Below are positions 1 through 10,500 of a DNA stretch of 64,000 nucleotides, one piece after another. Source of the stretch: Microstegium vimineum (Eukaryota > Streptophyta > Magnoliopsida > Poales > Poaceae); NCBI GenBank assembly GCA_022036555.1, contig CM039122.1:52790952-52854951 (forward strand), given 5' to 3'. Each line of letters begins with the position of its first letter. Position 1 is the stretch's first letter. The notes under the pieces are model-generated. The model did no database searches. It was not told where the DNA came from and worked only from the letters and a program-made list of their open reading frames with translations. The position numbers were made by a program, and so were the translations under genes.

Positions 1-670
1 TATATAGACGGGTGCAATATTGATCCAACATCTTGTAATCTATTTAACATGATATGAAAACTTAGCTCTTTCGTGCATATACCGTTCAAACACTCAAGTT
101 TGATGTCATTGGGAGCTACTACATATCATAGCGTACCTAGCTCATCCAATACTAAGTTAGAATCGTTCGGATAATAACTCATTTGCAGGCAAGTTTGATC
201 TCTTATTGGATTTAACTTAGTCTTGATCCATTTTAATTCAACTAAATCAAGTAAATCTTAACCTATATAAATGTTGTAGTGCAATAATATGGTTTAGTCT
301 CATATGAGAGTTTGGCTAAATGTTGACTCAACTTAAATAAGTGATATTAAAAAGTTGAAGGGCACACCACATGCGCACTGTGCCGCTACCGTGGCCGTTG
401 GACATCTTGCCCTCTAACAGGTTTTGGCACAGATTGAGATGTTAGTGTAATATAGAGGTGTACTAATATTGATGTTAGTACAATGACTAAGAGTGTACAA
501 AGGCACGACGTTACAATGGTTGGATCATATATGCACAAGTGGGGTAAGTTCTCATACCAAATTAAACAGATTACAAGATGTTAGATCAAGACATACCTAC
601 TTAGATAGTTGTTAAATTAAATTAGACAAATTACAAGATGTTGAACTAATACGCATCCACTTAGATAGTT
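1..670. repeat. AT-rich repeat cluster with inverted and direct copies
   Basis: A segment of about 55-60 bases containing 'attacaagatgtt' and ending 'acttagatagttgt' occurs twice in tandem at about 552-614 and 615-671. Its reverse complement ('aacatcttgtaatct') appears at about 28-43, so the stretch is bounded by opposed copies of the same motif. No coding potential was seen. It may be the remnant of a MITE or of a larger repeat that starts outside the window; the family is not identified. Confidence 0.45.
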
Positions 671-1990
671 GTCGTATGGTGAATGCAATTTACTCAGCTA
701 ACAAGAAATCCGAAATAGAATATGGTCATATTTAGATAACCAAATAAAAAATTTAGAGTTTTTTTAACAAAATCTTATAGAGAGTCTCTTCGAGCTCCTT
801 AACTTTTTTAGACGGTGTTTTGCATGATAGCGAGTTTGTACTCCTTGTTCCTCAATAGTTTCGATTTCTTGTATTAAGCAACGGTTATTGAGAAGACGCT
901 ACTAAATCACGGAGACTGGACCTAGGATCATGCTCGACCAGTCGATCTTTGGGTTCACTTGAGAAGAGACGAGAGTTGGAAGACAGTCCAAGCATTTGTG
1001 GCTCCCTTAATAGTATATTATTAAAGTACGATTCCATAATATATTAAAATAAATTCGTCCTGTTGGCTTGAACTAATCGTTTCTCTCAACTAAACAGAGC
1101 CGTAGAAACCATTGACCGAGCAGGATGATGATTGACAAATAAATTTCTAGTCATAAATTCTCTAAGTACTCGCATAATATAAGTTGTATATTTCGTTGCA
1201 ACGCACGAATATATTTGCTAGTAATTTGTAATGAAAGAAATATAAAAAATATCATAGATTAAATGTCAGATAGATTGTTTTCGGATTTCTCCTGATTTCT
1301 GGAACCAAAGGCCCTTAGATTCAAACAAACTTTCGATTAATATATAGGGTGTGTTTGGTTGGTTGAAACGTTTCCGTTTCTCAAGTAAATCTGAAGAATC
1401 GGCACCAAACGGCTTCGTCGGAGGGGGATTCGGAACCGAAACGTTTCGCTTTTCTTGGTCAAAAGTTCGAAACGTCATTGGTCTAGTTTCGCGGGATCCG
1501 ATCCGGCTGCCCTGGGAAACCTTGCTAGAATTACTACTGGTGCCACGCCATTATATACATGCATTTGCATTTTGGACGTAGGACCGAGCGACGAGTCAAG
1601 CAGACTTGCGACGCTGCCGCCGTGCGTGATCTGTACTCCATACTACGTGAGAAAATAGTGAATAGAAGTAGAGTTATAAAAATCAAAATAAATTTAAAAA
1701 TTGCAAAGTAAATTTTTTTAGCTACCTTTAGTAGATATGTATCTTAAGGACATGGAAAACCGTTACTTGCTTGAATTAGATTTTTCTCAAGAATTATTTA
1801 TATGGAATATGCAATACATTTTTATAGAAAAATATTGACTTTATTTGCTCTGCAATTACTCAAGAAAACTCCATCAAATGTTAAGGGCATTTTAGTCCAT
1901 TCAACCATATTCTCCTATCTTTAGGATCTGAATCCAGACAGATCGTCAAACGGTTTCAGCAACTGATTTTGTTTCTCTGACATTTCTTCA
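671..1990. other. Intergenic, no gene seen
   Basis: AT-rich sequence with only short chance reading frames. From about 1347 ('gtgtgtttggttgg') it contains repeated 'gaaacgtttc'-type words, as is common in short grass DNA transposons. No matching terminal repeat and target duplication could be fixed. Confidence 0.4.
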
Positions 1991-2069
1991 AAAAATCTGA
2001 AACTGAAACGTTTCTCTAACAATCTGGGCTAAAAAAATCTGAAACTGAAACGTTTCTCTAACAATCTGG
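1991..2069 (+). repeat. Two-copy tandem repeat upstream of the PH gene
   Basis: Two copies of a unit beginning 'aaaaatctgaaactgaaacg' and ending 'aacaatctgg' lie at 1991-2027 and 2033-2069, period 42 bases, with essentially no differences. The repeat ends about 180 bases before the PH gene start codon, so it lies in or next to the promoter region. Confidence 0.8.
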
Positions 2070-2248
2070 AGCCCTAGCAAACGACCATAGTTGTGGCCAT
2101 CGGATCGGATGCCTTCTGCTTGCCGATCCTATCACTCCCTTCAGACGAATCCAGCACGGAACAAATTGCCCCCACCCCCCACCCACCTTGACTCGCCGCC
2201 CCACCGCCGTCGCAAACCCCCACCCGATCCCCAAATTCTCCTGTGGCG

Positions 2249-2755
2249 ATGGCGGCCAGCCTGTGGCGCGCCGTGATAGACAGCGTCAGCGGCTCCTCCT
2301 CCCCATCGGCGCTGGACGCGGCCCCGGGCGGTGGCGTCGAGTTCTGGCACGGCGCGGAGCGCGCGGGGTGGCTAAACAAGCAGGGCGAGTACATCAAGAC
2401 GTGGAGGCGGCGGTGGTTCGTGCTCAAGCAGGGGCGGCTCTTCTGGTTCAAGGACCCCGCGGTGACGCGGGCCTCGGTGCCCCGCGGCGTCATCCCCGTC
2501 GCCTCCTGCCTCACGGTCAAGGGCGCCGAGGACGTGCTCAACCGCCAGTTCGCCTTCGAGCTCTCCACGCCTGCCGAGACCATGTACTTCATCGCGGACT
2601 CCGAGAAGGAGAAGGAGGAGTGGATCAACTCCATCGGTCGCTCCATCGTCCAGCACTCCCGGTCCGTCACCGACGCAGAGGTCGTCGACTACGACAGCCG
2701 CCCCCAGCCCCCGCCGCAGCCTAAGGCTAGCGAAGAGAGTGAACCAGCGGCTTAA
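2249..2755 (+). CDS. Pleckstrin-homology domain protein (PH1-like)
   Basis: Single-exon gene for a 168-residue protein. The first in-frame ATG is at 2249; two codons upstream there is only a GTG, so I start at the ATG. Most of the protein is one PH domain, from about residue 30 (AGWLNKQGEYIKTW) through the strongly basic RRRWFVLKQG strand to the C-terminal helix with its conserved tryptophan (EKEEWINSIGRSI, about residues 126-138). A short acidic, proline-rich tail follows. PH domains bind phosphoinositides, and plant proteins of this size and layout are small membrane-associated PH proteins such as Arabidopsis PH1. There is no signal peptide or membrane helix, so it is expected at the cytosolic face of membranes. 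The reading frame is intact and GC-rich, typical of grass genes. The PH call is firm; ligand and function are inferred from the family. Confidence 0.92.
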   Translation: MAASLWRAVIDSVSGSSSPSALDAAPGGGVEFWHGAERAGWLNKQGEYIKTWRRRWFVLKQGRLFWFKDPAVTRASVPRGVIPVASCLTVKGAEDVLNRQFAFELSTPAETMYFIADSEKEKEEWINSIGRSIVQHSRSVTDAEVVDYDSRPQPPPQPKASEESEPAA

Positions 2756-4278
2756 TGGCGCGGTGATTCCTGTGAACTCTCTTATATGGCTCTGAATTGT
2801 AGCATATGTACCTCCAATTCCAAGTGATTGTGGGCTTGTGCCGACGTTCCTTTGTCTGGTATGGTAATAAGCTGTACTTTCTTGTATAGTTTTTTTTTAT
2901 ATACATACTATACTACGGATTGATCTTGGTGCACCATAATTTACCAGGTGGTTGATGTCCGGCTAGTTATTGTGCAGTTTTGGCTCCAGTTTCAGAAATT
3001 TGTTGAGTTTGACTTGTTCTATTCAGATAGAATTGTATTGAATCGCAGAGAATTGTTTAGCTGATTAGCATTTTCGCTGAAGATTCCCCAGTTTAGATCC
3101 TAGCTCTGACTCTAGTGCTCTTATGAAGTTTCTGTCCTAGTAGAAGTAGAAATACAAACACAAACACTAATATGCTTATTAACAATGAAGTAAAACTGTA
3201 AAAGAACCATATATCAAGATGTCTTGTGCTGTAATCTGAAGTGGAAGTTTTCTGTAGTGAATGTATGCAGTACTGCTCGAGTGCCAACATGCGCTGTGTT
3301 TATTTGTGTAGTCATGGAAATTCTGTGTCATTAGAAACTACAGTAAGAGGATGGATCCTTCCTCCATCCTTTGTGAATTATGCTTAACTAAAGCCAACTG
3401 GTGCTAATATTTCACAGTATCTTATATGTTATCTTTATATTGATCAGTGGCCTGTGACCATGTTCATTTGTTTCCTGCCTTGTAGGTTGATGACTGCTGC
3501 CTGGTAATAAGTCTCGCTTTCTTATGCATGTCTATTAGCTCGTTCTTTCATATTATGTATTGGCCTTGCAATAGCGCAATTTACTAACTATTTTGTTATA
3601 TTTACACTCCAATGTTTCTGACCAAATTTCATCTACTAGTTTCATATTATGACATAGCTAGGATACGCTACTGACATTAGCTCCGTTGTAATGTGCTTAC
3701 AAAGTGTGTCCGATATGGTCTATTAGGGTTAGGATGTTTAGGGTGTTAACATTTATGAGAATTGAGAATAGCTGCAATGGGAGTAGGAATACTGGTGTAC
3801 TGGTGTGTGTGGAACAGTACAATATGTTTGTTAGAGACCAAGTCAAATAACCATAAATAAATGCCTATGTTGTGATCTGAATATGTGTAGTACTTAGGGT
3901 ATCAGGTTATCTTCTTACAGCAAACTCTTCATAGGTTAATCAGGTGTCTGAATATGGAAACTGGAATGCCAGCATTGGTTTCTAGCACCATGTATAGAGT
4001 TCAGAGCTGTAGCCCATGTTGATCAGTTTAATATTCTCTTTCTCTCGATGGCACCTGAATCGGGGGGGTAGACTTCAGCCGGCTGTTACAGGTGGTGTTA
4101 GTACTCCGTAGAAGTACAGGTTCTTTTCTGTGCACTGTGCTCATGTTGACCTAGTTCACCTCAATTTAAAAAGAAGACCTCAAATTTTCCAAATTATATC
4201 GACCCAAAGAGAATACAATTAGCTGGCTGACACTTACAAAATGAGCTGCCGATATAGTTTACGCCCGGCGGCCCGCCG
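2756..4278 (+). other. 3' UTR of the PH gene and intergenic sequence
   Basis: The first few hundred bases after the PH stop codon are presumably 3' UTR. The rest is AT-rich with no supported gene. No terminal repeat of the downstream gypsy element could be recognised here. Confidence 0.4.
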
Positions 4279-5984
4279 AGGAGTGGCAACAACGGGTATT
4301 CTCCAAATTGCTTGGCCTGCAGTATCGCATTGTTTACCGCTCCGGGACCTCTAATCGTGCGGCGGATGCCCTGTCCCGCCATCCTGCTCCACCCGCAGTT
4401 TGCTCTGTGCTGTCCACCTTGGTTCCCTCTTGGATCTCAGCGGTAATTTCTAGCTACCATGATGATGAGTATGCTACCTCGCTGTTGACTAAGTTGGCTG
4501 TGGATCCGGCAGCCGTGCCTCACTTTACTCTGCAGGGTGGGTTATTGCGCTATCGCAATCGTATCTGGGTAGGGGCTGATGCCCAGCTGCAACGCCGCCT
4601 CATTGAACAGTTTCACTCCAGTGCTTGGGCTGGTCATTCTGGGATTCCTGTCACATGTATGCGTTTGAAGCAGTGCTTTGCTTGGAAGGGGATGAAGGCA
4701 GCAGTTCATGCATTTGTTCAGTCCTGCCTAATCTGTCAGCAGTCCAAGTTTGATCGGTCCAAATTACCAGGCCTGCTACAGCCTTTGCCTGTGCCCGACG
4801 CTGCTTGGCAGGTCGTTTCTATGGATTTTATTGACGGCCTGCCGTTGTCCAAGACTTTTACCTGCATCTTTGTGGTGGTGGACCTGCTGACCAAGTATGC
4901 CCATTTTATTCCTCTGCGGCACCCTTACACTGCCAAGTCTATTGCCCAGGCATTCTTACACCACGTTTACCGCCATCACGGATTACCCAGTTCCATGGTT
5001 TCCAACCGGGATCCTGTATTCACCAGCCATTTCTGGGAAGAGCTCTTTACTCTTGCAGGTGTTCACTTATGCCGCAGTACGGCTTACCATCCACAGTCGG
5101 ACGGCCAAACTGAACGTCTCAACCAATGCTTGGAGACATATCTCCGCTGTTATGTGCATGCTTGCCCGTCCAAGTGGAGTGATTGGCTCTCTTCCGCTGA
5201 ATTCTGGTACAACACTAGTGTCCACTCCTCCATTGGTCGCACCCCGTTCGAAGCTCTTTATGGCTATGCACCCCGTCTGCTGGCAGTTGATCCTTCGGCG
5301 GCTCGTCATCCTGAGGTGAACATCTGGTCTGGCGGTCGTTAGTTCATGGACCAGGTTCTCCAGCAGCATCTACATCGCGCTAAGGCACGCATGAAGAAGC
5401 AGGCCGACCAGCACCGTTCGGAACGTTCCTTCGCGGTGGGCGATTCAGTCTTCCTTAAGCTCCAGCCGTATGTGCAGACATCTCTGGCGCCCCGCTCCAA
5501 TCATAAACTCTGCTTCCGTTTCTTTGGGCCATATCGCATCCTCGCTCGTGTGGGTTCCGTGGCTTACAAGCTGGAGCTTCCTTCTCATTCTGCCGTGCAC
5601 CCGGTCTTCCATGTCTCGCAGCTTAAGAAGGCAGTCGGCTCCGGGCATCAGGTGATACCCATTCTACCCACTGACTTTGATTTTCATCTCGCTCCAGAGA
5701 AGGTGCTTCGCTCCCGCGCCGTCCAACGCGGTACTTCATCTGTCGCTCAAGTGTTGATCAAATGGAACAATCTTCCTGTGGAGCTCGCAACTTGGGAAGA
5801 TTACGAAGCCCTTCGCCAAGAGTTTCCAAGAGCAACTGCTTGGGGGCAAGCAGTTTCGCAAGAGGGAGGGAGTGTGAGCACTAGTCCACATGAGATCGCA
5901 CTTCCGTCCAAGGCCAAGAGCCCACCAGCGACACGACGGCCCAGGAAGCCCAACACCCGCTACACTGGAGAGCAGTGGGCCTGA
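4279..5984 (+). pseudogene. Ty3/gypsy chromovirus pol fragment (RNase H end, integrase, chromodomain)
   Basis: Reading starts inside the end of RNase H (a segment ending ADALSRHP). It continues through the integrase zinc finger (H-x-H near 4610-4640, then CLICQQSK) and the integrase core, where the D, D and E positions can be seen near MDFIDGLP, NRDPVF and GQTERLNQ. The C-terminus (from about 5640) contains a chromodomain-like segment with the LIKWNN/ATWED signature, which marks the chromovirus branch of Ty3/gypsy elements. One in-frame stop (TAG at 5340-5342) splits the frame; otherwise the frame is continuous to a TGA at 5982-5984. Protease, reverse transcriptase and gag are absent, so the copy is 5'-truncated and cannot move by itself. 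Integrase inserts the element cDNA, and the chromodomain is thought to steer it to chromatin. The last 37 or so codons lie inside the 3' LTR. Confidence 0.88.
5861..5872 (+). promoter_or_regulatory. Polypurine tract of the gypsy element
   Basis: The purine run 'agagggagggag' directly precedes the TGTGAGC that begins the 3' LTR, the position where plus-strand cDNA priming occurs in LTR retrotransposons. Confidence 0.65.
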
Positions 5985-6192
5985 CCGCGCCGCTTGCATG
6001 CGTGAATGGGCACAAGCTCTGTAATATAAGGCAGGAATGCGAGAGAGAGAGGATCATTCAGTTTTGTAACACACATTTCCTAATCCCAACTTCAGAGATT
6101 CGTCGCCTATCTCTCTTGTTCTTCTCCTTCCTCCTTCTTCCTCTCCACGACATCCATTTCTTCCCCAAATCCTAAGCTACTGCTTACATCCA
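5873..6192 (+). mobile_element. 3' LTR of the gypsy chromovirus
   Basis: It starts TGTGAGCAC right after the polypurine tract and probably ends at ...CATCCA near 6192, about 320 bases. A TATA-like word ('gtaatataagg') lies near 6021, followed by a pyrimidine-rich stretch. The 3' end is a best guess because no 5' LTR is present for comparison and no target duplication could be shown. The short length fits Reina-type chromoviruses. Confidence 0.6.
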
Positions 6193-7139
6193 CCCGCACC
6201 CATGGACGAGGTGCCCGCCATGGCGCCGATGCCGGTGCTAGTGCTGGAGAAGCCCGCCGTCACAATGATGTTGAGGACTAGAAGAGGAAGGGGAAGGGCC
6301 CGTCAGACCTGCTCTGGCCACCGATGCTCCCAAGGACCACCAACGCGGGCACGTCGCAGCCGATCCCCGTGCAGACCCTCGCCTCAGTGTCATCTGCATC
6401 CGTCGCCATTACGTTGCCGTCCCCGAGGTCCACACTGTCCCTTCTCCGGGACGCGGACGCCGACAGCCAGAGGCCGCAGCAATGCAAGTACTATGCGCTC
6501 ACTAATCTTGCTATGAAAAAGATGTGCTTCGGTTCCAATAGGTTACTAATTTTTCATATGCTTGAGTGAAGATCCTATGTTAAATATGGTTAACTGAAAT
6601 GGTGGATTAGATTATACATTTACATAAATATCTGTCAATTTCTATGTTCTGAAGTAGCATATCTGAACTAGCAATTCTGAAATTTAGTGAATACTAAACG
6701 TAACTGTTATCTGAATGTCACCACTAATACAATCATGTTAAGCTAAGGGGTGCATATTACTCAGACAACTGATGGCAGTGAGAAAAGCATCCGATAGTTT
6801 CTTGGCAGCTTCTTGAATCTGACTCTTGAAGGCCTCAATTCTGTCGTCGTTGAAGTTCAAGAAAAGCATCGCCTGTCCAACCATACAGTATTTACTACAT
6901 AGCCTAAATCTTGTGTCTTGTACTGAGGTTGACACACATTTGATAATCTTTGCGTCAGAGAGAAGCGGGTCCTGCTAGGCTTTGCAGGCTCCACCGCAAA
7001 GCCTGCAGAAGCATGCAGGCTTAAGAGCTTTAGCAAGTGAATGCCCGCAAAGCCTACTAAGCAGGATTGCGGCAAGAGCGGCGCCGTGCGGGCCGTCTGC
7101 AGAGCAGCCCGCTTGCAAGTTGACGTAGAATGTGACATA
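6193..7139. other. Unassigned sequence, possible gene fragments
   Basis: A GC-rich patch at 6202-6480 has an ATG and two overlapping open frames with exon-like composition (Pro/Ser/Thr-rich). I recognise no domain and it is not continuous. Around 6965-7010 there is a small hairpin with 'ggctttgc' and 'gcaaagcc' arms. Nothing firm can be called. Confidence 0.3.
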
Positions 7140-7440
7140 TTTCACGGAGTAGTAGAGGAGGCGAATCAGTGGTGCTTGTCTGGGTACAAGCACTTGGCGA
7201 GGCTCTTGGGCAGGTTCTGAATCCCGGCGCTGATGGCCATTCAATTGGCCTGTGTTCTTGGTGTTCGCTGTTTGGCTTAGTGGGGCGTCGGCAATTGTTG
7301 GTTGCTGCACCCTGGGGGCTGCTCCCTGTCCTGCTTCTTGTCTGTTGTTTTTCTTTCTGCTTAATTGGCTGTTGTGCTTTGCGCTTTGAACTCTACCCTG
7401 CTTAATGAAAAACACGCTTAGGCGTGATCGAAAAAAAAAA
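7140..7440 (+). mobile_element. Probable 5'-truncated LINE 3' end
   Basis: The segment ends 'taatgaaaaacacgcttaggcgtgatcg' followed by a run of A (about 7430-7440). Grass L1-type retrotransposons often finish in a short 'acacgc..gcgtg(t/a)tcg' hairpin just before the poly(A). There is no usable reverse-transcriptase sequence here, so only the 3' UTR tail remains. The 5' limit is uncertain. Confidence 0.4.
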
Positions 7441-7548
7441 TATAATGTCATATTTCCTAATAGGTGAATTGTAACGGTGTTTTTCAAAAGCACGAAAGTT
7501 GTAATGGCACCGATCCAATTAACCCTTTTTTTAATACTTGTTTCATAG

Positions 7549-10500
7549 AGTTGGGATGGACAACCCGACGATTGAACTTCGCTTTGAGCGCTTGGTCCTA
7601 GAAGCCAAGGCATGCGTGGGTAACAAGACTGTCCCAACATTCCTCAACTTCTTCTCCAACAAAATCATGGTATGGAAACATTCATTACCCAGTTACTGTC
7701 TTGCAGTTCTGATTCTTGTCGTCCTGTTGATCTCTTTCGTCATTAGCCTTTGATCTAAAAAGATTTGTTTTGTCAGGCTGTGCTGAACGCTATGCATATC
7801 ATTCCAACTAAAACAAGGCCCATCTCTATCCTTCGTGACATTAGTGGGATATTAGGCCTTGCAGGTGAGTTTATATGAGAAATAACCATCTGCACGAGAT
7901 TGCAATTTTTTCTATCTTCGTGAAAAATAGTTGACCATGTCTGGAGTCTAATAGCATGAGTGTATTTCTGCAGAATGACTTTGTTGCTTGGATCTCCTGG
8001 ATCTGGTAAAACTAGCCTACTCCTAGCTTTGGCAGGGAGACTTGAGTCAACTCTGAAGGTACGACAATCTTCATGGCAACAATTTACCAAAAAAAACAGA
8101 AAAACAAAAAAAGTTGTTGCAACAGGGCCTTTCACAAAAGAAAAGAAAAAAAAAAGAATCTAATACAGATGAATTTGCCTTCAGGTCTCTGGTACTGTAA
8201 CTTACAACGGGCATGGCATGAATGAGTTTGTCCCTCAGAAGACATCAGCTTACATTGGGCAGGACGATGTTCATATCAGCGAAATGACAGTCAGGGAAAT
8301 ATTGGCCTTCTCTGCAAGGTGTCAAGGAGTTGGAACACGATATGGTATGCAGTAGGAGTACTGAAGAAAAAAGAATATGTGTTTACCTTCAAGTAATTAT
8401 TAGACCCTACGACTAAAAATTACTTGCACAGACATGATTGCAGAACTCTCAAGAAGGGAAAAAGAAGCCAATCCTATACCAGATCCTGATATTGATGTTT
8501 ACATGAAGGTAAAGTACTGCTTCACTTTCAAAACAAAAATAATCCAATGTTCTAATAGAAGGGCAAAATGGCAATCAATCCTGTACTTTTCTTTTGCCTA
8601 AACAGGCTATCTCTGTGGAAGGTCAGGAGCGTGTAATCACAGATTATACCCTAAAAGTGAGTAGTAAAATATATAACTGGAAAAAAAACATACAGAATGT
8701 AGCACTGATCATACTTGCAAGTTCAATGCAGATTCTGGGCCTAGAAACCTGTGCAGACACGATGGTGGGAGACACTATGATTAGAGGTATCTCAGGAGGG
8801 CAAAAGAAGCGTGTCACAATCGGTATGTGGCCTCTCTGCTCTCAAATAGAGAATCATCATACTGAGAGTTGCATTGCCACCTTACCTTAAAAGTTAAAAT
8901 GAATGGGTTTGTGCAGGAGAGATGCTTGTTGGTCCAGCTAAAGCATTCTTAATGGATGAAATTTCAAATGGTCTCGACAGCTCTACAGCGTACCAGATTC
9001 TAAATACCATTAGGAACTCTATCAAAATCCTTGGTGGCACTGCACTCATTGCGCTGCTGCAACCACCACCTGAAACTTATGAACTCTTTGATGACATTGT
9101 CCTTTTATCAGAGGGCCAAATTGTGTATCAGGGTCCACGAGAAAACATTCTTGAGTTCTTTGAAGCTGTAGGCTTCAAATGTCCTGAGAGGAAAGGTGTG
9201 GCAGACTTCTTACAAGAAGTGAGTGATCCACCAGAATTTCTTCTTTTGATGTTAGGGTTTAGGGTTCCTCTGATTTGACAAACCTTTATGTTTCAACAGG
9301 TTTCTTGATAGATCGTGGTATGTTTTTTTTTTCATTCAATAAGTTTGAGGCAGCACCAAGAACACAGTGTTTCAATTCTCTTTTCTGCAGACAACATAAA
9401 AAACTGGTGGATTTGGGGCTACTGGTCGTCCCCTCTTATGTATGCACAAAATGCCATGGCAGTGAACGAGTTTCTTGGCCATAGCTGGCAGAAGGTAATG
9501 CAGAATCTTCTTGGGCAGTGCAAGCTTGATCAGCCTATGCACAGCTAGTATACTCAGAAAAAATGTCATTTTTTTGTGTGCAGGTTGTTAATATAACTGC
9601 AAATAACAACACAGTTGGCATACAAGTTCTAGAAGCACGTGGCATATTTGTTGATCCTAACTGGTACTGGATTGGTGTCTGTGCATTGCTTGGGTACATC
9701 ATGCTCTTCAACATCCTCTTTGTTATTTTCCTCAACTGGCTTGACCGTGAGTACTCTGACAACTCAAATCTCCATTAGTCCATTGATCCAACATCATTCA
9801 AGCTTCATAGGTCTAAGCACTTACATCTTCGTAACTCCAGCACTTGAAAAAGGCCACGCTGCTGTTTTTGAAGAGGAACAGAAGAAGCATGCAGATAATC
9901 ATGGAAAAGGCATTCGGTCGCTCTCTGCTGGAAAGGAATTTCAGATTTCACCGATTCATGGTCAGTATTTAAAGTACAGTATTGTAAAACATTTGCTGAA
10001 TAAAAAACGCTGTTGTTGCTCTTTATGCTACGTAACAAATGCAGGATGTAGAGAAATGACTGCACCTGGCAATAAAAAGAGAGGAATGGTACTGCCATTT
10101 ATCCCCTTGTCGATTACGTTTCTCAATGTTAGATACTCTGTGGATATCCCTCAGGTATGCCTAAATCATAAGCGTTACCCTATTCTATTACACATTGCAA
10201 GTAATATACTTAATCTCATGTGAAAAAAAATGACAGGACATGAAAGAAAAAGGTAGAATTGAAGGTAGATAGTGCTACTGAAGGGTGTCAGTGGAGCTTT
10301 CAGACCAGGAGTTCTTACGGCCTTGATGGGTGTCAGTGGAGCTGGCAAGACTACTTTGATGGATGTGTTGGCAGGAAGGAAAACTAATGGTTACATTGAA
10401 GGGGAGATTTACATTTCTGGATATCCAAAGAAGCAAGAGACCTATGCACGGATCTCTGGATACTGTGAACAAGATGATATCCACTCACCACATGTTACTG

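Noticed and set aside
2074..2670. Long minus-strand open frame opposite the PH gene
   Set aside because: It is the antisense shadow of a GC-rich exon; the plus-strand frame has a clear PH domain and this one has none.
6202..6569. Possible exon starting MDEVPAMAPMP
   Set aside because: Exon-like composition but two frames compete and no family is recognisable; left as unassigned sequence.
6738..6935. Minus-strand frame with a helix-like segment (RIEAFKSQIQEAAKK)
   Set aside because: Too short and isolated, with no splice context; not enough to call a gene fragment.
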